A stretch of DNA of 36,038 bases from Siphonobacter sp. BAB-5405. GTDB lineage: Bacteria; Bacteroidota; Bacteroidia; Cytophagales; Spirosomataceae. The position numbers and the translations under genes are program-made. Below are positions 24,652 to 32,610 of the stretch, one piece after another. Every line of letters begins with the position of its first letter. Position 1 is the stretch's first letter. The notes beneath the pieces were generated by a model. The model was given only the letters and a program-made list of their open reading frames with translations. It made no database searches and was not told where the DNA came from. Location of the stretch: assembly GCF_002872335.1 (NCBI RefSeq), contig NZ_NJAG01000046.1, positions 1-36,038 on the forward strand, in the 5' to 3' direction.

Positions 24652-26007
24652 TCATTTTACTTTTTCCCAGGTACTATCCTTGCCGTGTTCCCGAAGTACA
24701 AAACCGCTTACTTCCCCGGAAGCCTTTTTTTTAAAGGTCACGTAGTTATTAAAGGTCCAGACGAAAAAATGACCGGGGCTCGTAGCGTGTAAGGCTAACT
24801 CGGGCATTTGACCAGACGTATGCCCCAGAGCATAGAGCCTCCCCTGCCTTACTACAATATCGATAGCGTACTTTTTATTTAGTCGGTATGTTCCTACGTA
24901 CGATTCAAGTTCATTTTGACTCAATTCGACTTCCTTTCTCTCCTGCCATAAATCATAGGGTTTACCGAATGCCATACTGGATAGGTCCATGACTACTGGA
25001 AAGATCGAATCGGTATAGGTACCAAAGTTGTTTAACAGAATGATCGTGAGGTCTTCGGTTGGATAATAGATGAATTCAGCCATGAAGCCCGGATAGCCCC
25101 CCGAATGCCGGACGTAGCCTTTGTTTTCATAGGTTCCGGTTTGCCAGCCGTAACCTTCTTTAAAAGCCTGTTTCCAGGTTTTTTCGGCGAGAAGCTGTTT
25201 GGTAGCCACGGCCCTGGCCCATTGAAACAAATCCCGGGCCGTGCTGTAAATGCCCCCGGCGGCATACAACACGGTCGAATCAGGATGCGGGTATGCTGAC
25301 ACATGCGTACTCGTTAGCGTATCATATCCAAAGGCCCTGGCACCAGCCGGCAGGTTCAGATAGTCAAAACCCGAATGGTTCATGCCCAGAGGTTGAAAAA
25401 TCAGCTCCCGCATCGCCTGCTCATAAGGTTTACCAGTCGCCTGCTCAATGACCAGACCCAATAGAAAATACCCCGAGTTATTGTAGCTAAACTGTTTTCC
25501 GGGAGTGAACGCCAGGGGTTTGTGCTGCATCAAATCAAAAAAGAGTTGTCTGGAAATGGGATGACAAACGATCGTGGAATCTTCCTCATCAATCAACTCG
25601 GTGTAATTAAACAGACCCGACGTATGGTTCATCAGGTGATGCAGCTTTATCTGATGGCTATGGGGGAAGTCAGGAAGGTATTTGCTGAGCTTGTCCTCCA
25701 CTGAGAGTTTTCCCTGTTCCTGAAGTTTTAAAACCAGGGCCGACGTAAATGATTTGGTAACTGATAAAATCGGAAAGCGGGTGGACGTGTCATTAGGCGT
25801 GGACCTGCTCACCTGAGCAAAGCCATAAGCTTTGTGAAGGATGACCTCTCCCCGGTGGGCCATCAGGGCGACCCCGTTAAAGCGGTAGGCCGCCTTCGCT
25901 GATCGCAGGTATTCGTCCGCCTGATGAGGTAGGGTTTTGAGGGGTTGAGCAACTACTGCTACGTAGGAAGTAAGTAGAAAGGTGACCAGACTAAGCATTC
26001 GTTTCAT
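24652..26007 (-). CDS. Class C beta-lactamase-related serine hydrolase (CubicO-like)
   Basis: 451 residues. A signal peptide (MKRMLSLVTFLLTSYVAVVAQ) is followed by a beta-lactamase/transpeptidase-like domain (about 25-350) with all three active-site elements: SxxK in SVTK (82-85), YxN in YNN (175-177) and HSGG (301-304) in place of the KTG box. A C-terminal DUF3471-like domain of about 90 residues follows (SYVGTYRLNKKYAIDIVVRQ). HSGG is usual in class C esterase/peptidase relatives, so this is more likely a periplasmic peptidase or esterase than a resistance beta-lactamase. It starts 83 bp after the transmembrane AraC gene on the same strand; co-transcription is likely, and the regulator may control it. 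Confidence 0.92.
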   Translation of the reverse strand: MKRMLSLVTFLLTSYVAVVAQPLKTLPHQADEYLRSAKAAYRFNGVALMAHRGEVILHKAYGFAQVSRSTPNDTSTRFPILSVTKSFTSALVLKLQEQGKLSVEDKLSKYLPDFPHSHQIKLHHLMNHTSGLFNYTELIDEEDSTIVCHPISRQLFFDLMQHKPLAFTPGKQFSYNNSGYFLLGLVIEQATGKPYEQAMRELIFQPLGMNHSGFDYLNLPAGARAFGYDTLTSTHVSAYPHPDSTVLYAAGGIYSTARDLFQWARAVATKQLLAEKTWKQAFKEGYGWQTGTYENKGYVRHSGGYPGFMAEFIYYPTEDLTIILLNNFGTYTDSIFPVVMDLSSMAFGKPYDLWQERKEVELSQNELESYVGTYRLNKKYAIDIVVRQGRLYALGHTSGQMPELALHATSPGHFFVWTFNNYVTFKKKASGEVSGFVLREHGKDSTWEKVK

Positions 26008-26090
26008 ACAAACGTCTTGATTGATTTCAGGCCCAAATAGGCGTGAATCGAAGCAGAAGTCTACTCAAATCCGGATTTGAGCGTTACTTT

Positions 26091-27215
26091 CTACGGGGTC
26101 TGACGTTTGAGATACGCTCTGGGGGTCAGACCCGTCATTTGCTTGAACGTTCGCTGAAACGTAGCCTGGGAGTTATAACCGCATTCAAAGGCAAGTCCCG
26201 TTAGCGTCAATTGCTGTAGGGGATCCTGGTACAGGCGTTGCTTAAACGCTTCGATCCGGTATTCGTTGACAAACAGGTTAAAGGATTTTTGCTGGTGCTG
26301 ATTAAGCACGAACGAAATGGATTTGGCGGGCTGGCCCGTATGCTGACTAACTTTTTGAACCGTTAGTTCCGGGTCCAGGTACAGTTTATCTTCGGCCATC
26401 GCTTTGGTAAGGGCATGCAGAACTGCCTGAACGGTCTCCTCCGCCAGGGTAGTCGAACTAGGTTTGCGAGCGATGGATACGGCCGGACTCAACGTTTGTA
26501 CATACCCTTTGAGGCCCAGATAGTAAATCAGTACGGCCATTGGAATATACAGAGGATACCAGCCGAACTGACTTAGAACCGCCGAACGCATCGAGGGAAT
26601 AAGCGTGGGGACCAGATGCAAAAGCCAAACGCCCTGAAACATCAGAAAGAGGGTTACTACGCCTTGCAGCCAGCGAATGTTTTGCGGTTCCGTTTCCCGT
26701 TCATTCATAGCCTGTCTATGCAGCCATTGTCTGGATAAAAGCAGGTAAACGGTCATTGAAATCCACCGGGGCAGGTCGGCATAGGTTTCATACTGATTCA
26801 TCCAATGACCCCAGGCGGGGCCTTGCTCCTTACTTACTGCCCCTACAAGCAAACCGGCCAGAAAAGTCCAGCCGATCAACTTCGCACCCCAATCCAACAC
26901 CACCGGAACCAACTGTCGCCATTCGGATTTTCCCAAACGAAACGCAGGGTCAAGCACGGCTTTCACGTAAAAATACAGCAGCGGACCTAACAGCATTATA
27001 TTGTAAAATGGGAAAAAATCAAGCAGAAGGCCCACCCAACGGTGGGTAATGGGAACACTTACACCCAGACTCGCCAGGGCCATCAGGCCAAGCAATCCAG
27101 CCAGCAATCGGTTTGCCAGCCGATTGCCTTCACGTAGGCGTACCAATACAACAGCCAGAATGAAGCCCTGCAGAGAGCCCAGTAACACCAGTAAATCCAG
27201 GGGTGAAATCGTCAT
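26091..27215 (-). CDS. Transmembrane AraC-family transcriptional regulator
   Basis: 374 residues. The N-terminal ~240 residues hold about seven hydrophobic helices (e.g. PLDLLVLLGSLQGFILAVVL, YNIMLLGPLLYFYVKAVL, WYPLYIPMAVLIYYLGLKGY), and the C-terminal ~105 form the AraC DNA-binding domain with HTH segments near LTVQKVSQHTGQPAKSISFV and LTGLAFECGYNSQATFQRTF, followed by TGLTPRAYL. The architecture is frequent in Bacteroidota, where a membrane sensor is directly fused to the DNA-binding domain. It should sit in the inner membrane. It precedes the serine hydrolase gene and may autoregulate the pair. Confidence 0.9.
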   Translation of the reverse strand: MTISPLDLLVLLGSLQGFILAVVLVRLREGNRLANRLLAGLLGLMALASLGVSVPITHRWVGLLLDFFPFYNIMLLGPLLYFYVKAVLDPAFRLGKSEWRQLVPVVLDWGAKLIGWTFLAGLLVGAVSKEQGPAWGHWMNQYETYADLPRWISMTVYLLLSRQWLHRQAMNERETEPQNIRWLQGVVTLFLMFQGVWLLHLVPTLIPSMRSAVLSQFGWYPLYIPMAVLIYYLGLKGYVQTLSPAVSIARKPSSTTLAEETVQAVLHALTKAMAEDKLYLDPELTVQKVSQHTGQPAKSISFVLNQHQQKSFNLFVNEYRIEAFKQRLYQDPLQQLTLTGLAFECGYNSQATFQRTFKQMTGLTPRAYLKRQTP

Positions 27216-28026
27216 GGCAGAAAGTTAGAATGAAGCGAGTCAAGGCCCTAACGATTTTCATTTTTTATGTAGCCTTTTATGAATCAGGGCCCTTTGGGGC
27301 TAGTATGATTAGCCGCAGAATAGTCCCGTAGTCCTACTCTACCATTCGCATTTTTAGAAATTTGAATACCCTGAAAATGGTTTACCTAGCTACTGTTAGT
27401 ATTAGGCAAAAGGCAGGTAGCGTTGAGGCTTGTAAAAGTGAACGACACTGCAATGGTTACTACTTTTGGACTTAGTCAAACGTTGCTCTACTTTCTATAA
27501 AAGCAAACGACCAATTTCCCATTCGTTCAGCACACTGATCAGCAGAATGCGATGAGATTGATACAAATTATTGTAAAATAGAGTTATAGATTCATCAATA
27601 ATCCTTGAAAATAAATGATTGTTTTAGCAATAACTCAAATTTCATAAATACAAGTAAAACCTTAATCAAATTAATTAAAAAAGCTTAAATACTATTTATT
27701 TATAAAATCCGCTTTTGATTAATGTAATACTCTATTTACACAACCAAGGCAGGATAATATCCTTTATGTACTTTTTAATTAACTTACCAACTACTTATCA
27801 TCTTCCTGAATGCATCAACTATACGAAGCCGTTGCAAAAAGGGCAACAACAAGTTTCAAATTTTTCAAAATCAGCAGTTTACCAAAAAACCATCAACTAG
27901 GTTATTGCTGAAGAATATACAGTCGAAGTTGATAAGTTCATCAGAGGGTAGCATCAGGCCCTGGTATTAATAGCAAATTTTCCACCAGAACATTTATCGA
28001 ATTATAGAAACCTTCGATAAGTATCA

Positions 28027-28067
28027 AATGCTTTTGTATAACACAGCAATGGTTATACAAAAGCATT
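28027..28067. repeat. 16-bp perfect inverted repeat in the AT-rich region
   Basis: AATGCTTTTGTATAAC at 28027-28042 pairs exactly with GTTATACAAAAGCATT at 28052-28067 around a 9-nt loop. No T-run follows on the plus strand, so it is not a clear terminator. Nearby genes do not explain it; it could be a remnant of a lost gene's terminator or a regulatory structure. Confidence 0.9.
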
Positions 28068-28367
28068 ATTAAATAACTGCAAATAGAATAAATTTTCACA
28101 ATAAAATATCATTTAATATTCTTATAAATCATTCTACTATTGGATCTAAAATTTTGATAAAACATACAATTAAATAAGTCTAATCAATTCTGATAACTAC
28201 CAGACACTTTTCCACTGAAACTTTTTGATTTTATCATTATTGCAAATAGTAATCCATTGATTAAGATAAAATCAAGCTATCAGAATATTTAAAATGACAT
28301 TCAGTACGAAGTTATCTTAGTATAGCAGAAAATACGTTTTAAAGATGATCGGAAAATTAAGTACTGG

Positions 28368-28396
28368 TTTGTTTTCAAATTTGTTTGTACCTTTTG
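28368..28396 (+). promoter_or_regulatory. Promoter of the SWIM/DUF6493 operon
   Basis: TTTG at 28368-28371 and, 16 bp later, TACCTTTT at 28388-28395 followed by G, matching six of the key positions of TTG..TAnnTTTG (spacer a little short). The start would be near 28403, leaving a leader of about 18 nt to the GTG at 28421. It is the only clear candidate before the operon. Confidence 0.5.
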
Positions 28397-28420
28397 CTTT
28401 TCATTTGATCCAGAATTACC

Positions 28421-29764
28421 GTGTCTACCTATACCTATCACTATGCAAACGCTTCTGCGTTAAAAAGCCATTCGGCGAGTCCCTTCCTAAGTTTAGCTGC
28501 TTTCAATGAAGATTCCCTGGAAGAAGATACTCCCTGTTACTTCTGGGGTTCACTCCTGGACCCGTACGTAACTGCCCGAGCCTTTATGACTTTATCGAAG
28601 GTGGTTCGTTCCCGCTTTACTTTGTCTGCTGCGGAGCGGTCAGCCATGCGGGATCCCATTGTCACGGCTGGGGCCGGTCTGATGCGGCTGGAAGCGTTTT
28701 CGGGGTGTAACGGCGTCTATGCCCGGGTCGATATGTTACCTTCCTCGCTGGATGGTGAATTCCTGGGCAGTGGTACTACGAACGTTGACTTCAACGAGCC
28801 CATGATTCAGGCTTTAAGTACCGTTAGCCGCCAGGATAAACTCCTTTTTTCAGTGGGCGAAAAAGAGGTTATTCTGGAGAAACAGGGCCAGCAAATCATC
28901 GAACGTAAAGTAACCTTACCCACTCGCTGGATTAAAGGACTCACGGCTGTTCAGGCTTATCTTTCCACGATGGAGCCTTTCGGTTCCTACAGTAAAGTAC
29001 AAACCCTTCAGCTCTTCCAGTCTCTGCCCAGGGGAGAAACTTCCAACGATTTTTTTCTGACTTATCGGGCCAATCGTCCGGTTTTCAGTCCCGTAGCTTC
29101 GGGTAAATCCCTGCGAATCGGAGGGCTACACCGGCTTCGTTTGCTGGAGGCCCTTGTGCCTCTGCAGGAGGGTCTGGACGTTTTTCAAAGTCCGGATGAA
29201 CAGGCCACTGCCTTTGTCTTCAGGCTCGGAACTCTGCGGTTCTTACTAACACTGTCCCGAGAAACAAAACGCGGATTTTCCGGGGAAGGCAATATTCTGG
29301 ATACGCTGGTGGAAGCCGTACCCGAGTCGTATATTCAGGGAGCCCGACAGCTTTTCCAAACCAACGAAGCGTTTAACCCTACGTTGCTTTCCCTGGAAAA
29401 AGACCTCGACCCCGTTGTGCTGAATCGAGTGAGTATGCATCTTTCAGCCATGGGACTGCTGGGCTACGACGTAATCGATCACCAGTTCTTCTACCGAAAA
29501 CTGCCCTTCAGGCCCAGCCGGATCCTGAGTCTGAACCCCCGCCTGAAAAATGCCCAGTCGCTGCTGGAAGCCGATGGAATCGAAATACTGGAGCAAACGC
29601 CTGATCGTGTTCAGGCCCGGGTAAGAGGTAGCAAGGATAACGTTTACCGCGTACTGATCGAAGGCAACAAAGCCCGCTGTACCTGTCCCTGGTATGCGTC
29701 CCACGAGGGCTTACGGGGGTCGTGTAAACACGTATTAGCCGTTCAGTTAGCTCTTCAGTCCTAA
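28421..29764 (+). CDS. SWIM zinc-finger domain protein
   Basis: 447 residues from a GTG start. At the C-terminus lies a SWIM zinc finger of the form CxC-x12-CxH (CTCPW, GSCKHVLAV; Cys420, Cys422, Cys435, His437), which binds zinc and usually nucleic acid or protein. The N-terminal ~400 residues have no enzyme motif I recognise; this arrangement matches SWIM proteins that accompany MoxR ATPase/VWA systems (E. coli YehQ is annotated as such). No signal peptide, so cytoplasmic. The first gene of a tight operon: the DUF6493-like gene follows after 23 bp. Translation from GTG is chosen because upstream ATG codons are absent and the promoter is only 25 bp away. Function unproven. Confidence 0.88.
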   Translation: MSTYTYHYANASALKSHSASPFLSLAAFNEDSLEEDTPCYFWGSLLDPYVTARAFMTLSKVVRSRFTLSAAERSAMRDPIVTAGAGLMRLEAFSGCNGVYARVDMLPSSLDGEFLGSGTTNVDFNEPMIQALSTVSRQDKLLFSVGEKEVILEKQGQQIIERKVTLPTRWIKGLTAVQAYLSTMEPFGSYSKVQTLQLFQSLPRGETSNDFFLTYRANRPVFSPVASGKSLRIGGLHRLRLLEALVPLQEGLDVFQSPDEQATAFVFRLGTLRFLLTLSRETKRGFSGEGNILDTLVEAVPESYIQGARQLFQTNEAFNPTLLSLEKDLDPVVLNRVSMHLSAMGLLGYDVIDHQFFYRKLPFRPSRILSLNPRLKNAQSLLEADGIEILEQTPDRVQARVRGSKDNVYRVLIEGNKARCTCPWYASHEGLRGSCKHVLAVQLALQS

Positions 29765-29787
29765 TTTGCGTTTTTATTCTTCCCTTC

Positions 29788-32589
29788 ATGTCCTATCCTG
29801 ATCAGTTTGAACAGCTGGTAAAGACCTTAACTTTTGATGCGTTACTACCCTGGGTTGACGCTTTGCCCGCTAAAGATATCAAGGAGGTAAACGTTCGTAT
29901 TCGTCAGCTGGCAAAAGCCAATCATGCTACCATCGGCTTGCATCCCAGAAAAGAATCGCGGGGGGAGTTCCTCCTTCTGGCGGCTCTGGCCTTATTTACC
30001 AATCAGGAACGCATTAACCTGCCGCAGTACCTGGCTTTCTATGTGAAGGATGTGCCCCTGTACCAGCTGGTGGAAGTTCTGAAATACGCCCAATCCCTTG
30101 CATGGGCCAATGAGTGGATTCGTCAGTCCAAACAAAAGAACCGCTGGAATGGACTGACTTACCATAAATTGAGAGTATTACTTGAGCAGGAGGTGATTAG
30201 GCACGACCGAAAGCTTTTTGCAGAAGAAATGTGTTTGGGCTACGTTGAAAGCCGTTTTAATAATACTTCTACTCCCGAGAATCTGTTGTATGCCATTTCA
30301 CGAGACTCCTTTTTAATCAGCCACGATCTCGAATCGGTCTTTTTCTACGAAACGGCTATTGCCACCGAAGTTCATTTTGCCAACCGGAACCTGAAAGCCC
30401 TGTCCTGGATGGACATTTATCGGTACCTGATCGAGCGAAAGCAACTGGATCGGTATCGAATCCTGCAACTGTGCCTGGAAGGCCTCGTCCGGGATGACTT
30501 CAGCAAAGACCTGCTGGGGTGGTTCAGGGATCTCTTTACTGGACTGGAACCTACACCAGCGGAGCTTTTCGGTTTGCAGTTGCCTTTACTGACTCTGCTC
30601 AATACTGAATCTTCTCTGCCACTGAATCTGGCTATGGGCCATTTAAAAAAAATGGTCTTTCAGGAAGACTTTGCCTGGGAAGAATTTTTACAGCGTTCGG
30701 AACAGGTACTGAGCAGAACTGACGTCAAAAATGCCCGAAAATCAATTCTGGATATTTTGCTGAAATTTCCTAAAGCCTATCCACAAACCCAAAGCCGGGT
30801 CACCGAGCTGGCGGTTGTTTCTTTACTTACTACCGATCCGGTTATTCAGGAGAAAGCCACGAAAATTATCAGTCAGTGGGGAAACACGCAGGATGAAACG
30901 CTACGTGAACAGATTGATTTGTACGGCAGTAATCTTTCGGCGAAATCCCTTGAAAAGCTGGCAGCTTATGAAACCCGTCTGGCCTCGACGGAACAGGCTA
31001 CCTATCACTACGACCCTAGTCCTAACGTTCAGCTTATCAGGGAACAGAATCGAATTCATTTCATCCGTACCTGGGAAGAACTTCTGTACGAACTGACCAC
31101 TCCCCTCCGCAGTGATGACCCAATCAAGCTGGAGCGGATCATGGATGCAATCGTGCACCTGCCGGCCTTACCCTCAGACGCCGAGGAACAAGTAAAGCCC
31201 CTGCTAAAAAGCCATTCGTACGCTGAACTGAGCTGGGACCTGGATCAGCTGGTAGCACTGCTGCTCAGAGACTGGATTGGTGGGTTTCAGTACGCCAGAG
31301 TGCATCATTACAAACCTGGTAAGTACCACGATCCCTTTATTCCTTTCTGGCAGCAGCGGTTTAAACAGATCCCATCGTTACGGGCAGCGACTTTACCTTT
31401 TCTCAGCACGCCGACCCACGCTCCGTGCTGGATCAGCCCTTCGGTATTGATCGAACGGCTGGCATGCTATCAGCGGGCAAAAATGGCCTGTCAACCCTTC
31501 GATTTTCTCCTAGCCCTGGCCCGCACCCGACTGGAAGATACCCAGGAGGCTCTCACCAGACTCGAAAAACTGGAAGAGAGTGAAGAAACCCGGGTGCTGA
31601 GGTTTTTACTTGACCCGGCTCAGGAACTAGTTCTGCCGGAGCAAAAGAAAGCATTCTGGCAAAAGATGTACCAACGCTTTGTGGCCTCCGGCGAACGTTC
31701 GGATGTCACGGTTGAGCAGAGCTATTACGCAGTCGCGGCCCGAAGTAAATCCCCTCGGGCAAACTGGGAAGCATTTAAAACCACGGATCTCGGTGTCTAT
31801 CCCAACGTATCGACGCTCTATCCATTTGCCTGGGAACATGAATTCGAGCAACAAAACCACCGGTGGAGTAAAAATCCGGTAATATTTCAACGCCTGGAAT
31901 TTGCCAGTGAAGTACATACTCAGATTCCTCAGACGCTACTTTATTCATTGCACTATCCCATACATGGCCGTTTTGAAGAGACGCAGGATTACAGCTTCGC
32001 TGCTGATTTTCTTTTCTCTGCTTCGCTCATTCCTCAGTATCGCGAGCCACTTTACTACCGCGTTTTGCAGGTACGAGCCTTACGCTACAAAACCAATCAG
32101 TCGGATCAACAGGCACTCGAAAAAGCCTTACGAAGCCTACTGCCCGAAGAGGCCGTTTTCTACGAGTACGGATTAATGGTACTCGCCCAGGGATTTATCA
32201 GTGCTAAAGCGACGGATCGGGCACTGGCACAGGAAGTGTTCGTTCAAAAAATAGAACAACAAAAGCTGGACGTGAGAACGCTAGGGCAGGAGCTGGGTAA
32301 ATTACTGAAAGAGAATTTTGCTCCGCTCCAGCGAGTGATTGATAGCCTGGAAGCATTACGACGACTCTCTCCCCTGCACGAAGACGCCCTCATTCAGTTC
32401 ATTGAACAGATTCTGCTAAATCAGGCTTATAGTCAGCCCCCTAAAAACACGGCCAAACTCCTGTCAATCTATCAGGATCTGTTGCAGATGAATCGTCGCC
32501 GTTTACCTGATCACCTATCCGAACACCTGAACCACTGGCAGCAGTACCCGGCTTTGAAAAAAACGGTTCTGGAACTAAGCCGTATCTAA
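29788..32589 (+). CDS. Large DUF6493-like protein, first paralogue
   Basis: 933 residues, mostly alpha-helical with many Leu-rich amphipathic helices reminiscent of HEAT-like repeats (e.g. QTQSRVTELAVVSLLTTDPV, IQEKATKIISQWG). No signal peptide, transmembrane helix or enzyme motif was found. It most resembles Bacteroidota proteins of the DUF6493 family, found beside SWIM proteins; the family assignment comes from memory and size and should be confirmed by profile search. Distinct segments are YDPSPNVQLIREQNRIHFIR (about 408-427) and LSTPTHAPCWISPSVLIERL (about 539-558), both conserved in the next gene. It begins 23 bp after the SWIM gene and is followed 21 bp later by its paralogue. A scaffold role is only inference. 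Confidence 0.75.
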   Translation: MSYPDQFEQLVKTLTFDALLPWVDALPAKDIKEVNVRIRQLAKANHATIGLHPRKESRGEFLLLAALALFTNQERINLPQYLAFYVKDVPLYQLVEVLKYAQSLAWANEWIRQSKQKNRWNGLTYHKLRVLLEQEVIRHDRKLFAEEMCLGYVESRFNNTSTPENLLYAISRDSFLISHDLESVFFYETAIATEVHFANRNLKALSWMDIYRYLIERKQLDRYRILQLCLEGLVRDDFSKDLLGWFRDLFTGLEPTPAELFGLQLPLLTLLNTESSLPLNLAMGHLKKMVFQEDFAWEEFLQRSEQVLSRTDVKNARKSILDILLKFPKAYPQTQSRVTELAVVSLLTTDPVIQEKATKIISQWGNTQDETLREQIDLYGSNLSAKSLEKLAAYETRLASTEQATYHYDPSPNVQLIREQNRIHFIRTWEELLYELTTPLRSDDPIKLERIMDAIVHLPALPSDAEEQVKPLLKSHSYAELSWDLDQLVALLLRDWIGGFQYARVHHYKPGKYHDPFIPFWQQRFKQIPSLRAATLPFLSTPTHAPCWISPSVLIERLACYQRAKMACQPFDFLLALARTRLEDTQEALTRLEKLEESEETRVLRFLLDPAQELVLPEQKKAFWQKMYQRFVASGERSDVTVEQSYYAVAARSKSPRANWEAFKTTDLGVYPNVSTLYPFAWEHEFEQQNHRWSKNPVIFQRLEFASEVHTQIPQTLLYSLHYPIHGRFEETQDYSFAADFLFSASLIPQYREPLYYRVLQVRALRYKTNQSDQQALEKALRSLLPEEAVFYEYGLMVLAQGFISAKATDRALAQEVFVQKIEQQKLDVRTLGQELGKLLKENFAPLQRVIDSLEALRRLSPLHEDALIQFIEQILLNQAYSQPPKNTAKLLSIYQDLLQMNRRRLPDHLSEHLNHWQQYPALKKTVLELSRI

Positions 32590-32610
32590 CATCGCCTTTT
32601 GCCTTTACCC

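Larger units (their letters stand above)
27216..28420. other. 1.2-kb intergenic region, AT-rich in its right three quarters
   Basis: No gene can be supported. From about 27480 to 28400 the sequence is visibly much more AT-rich than its surroundings (many ATTAAT, TTTATAAA runs). It holds an inverted repeat at 28027-28067 and, at its right end, the promoter at 28368-28396. A 61-codon frame (27715-27900) starts with TTG and has no domain. The region separates divergent units (AraC, minus; SWIM operon, plus) and may mark the edge of an acquired segment. Confidence 0.6.

Noticed and set aside
24526-24792. 88-codon plus-strand frame
   Set aside because: Antisense to the serine hydrolase C-terminus and to intergenic DNA; a shadow frame.
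24652-26007. Beta-lactam resistance gene
   Set aside because: SxxK and YxN are present but the third motif is HSGG and a C-terminal DUF3471-like domain follows, fitting an esterase/peptidase relative rather than a resistance enzyme.
27715-27900. 61-codon reading frame in the AT-rich spacer
   Set aside because: Starts with TTG, has no recognisable domain or ribosome-binding context and lies in low-complexity AT-rich DNA.
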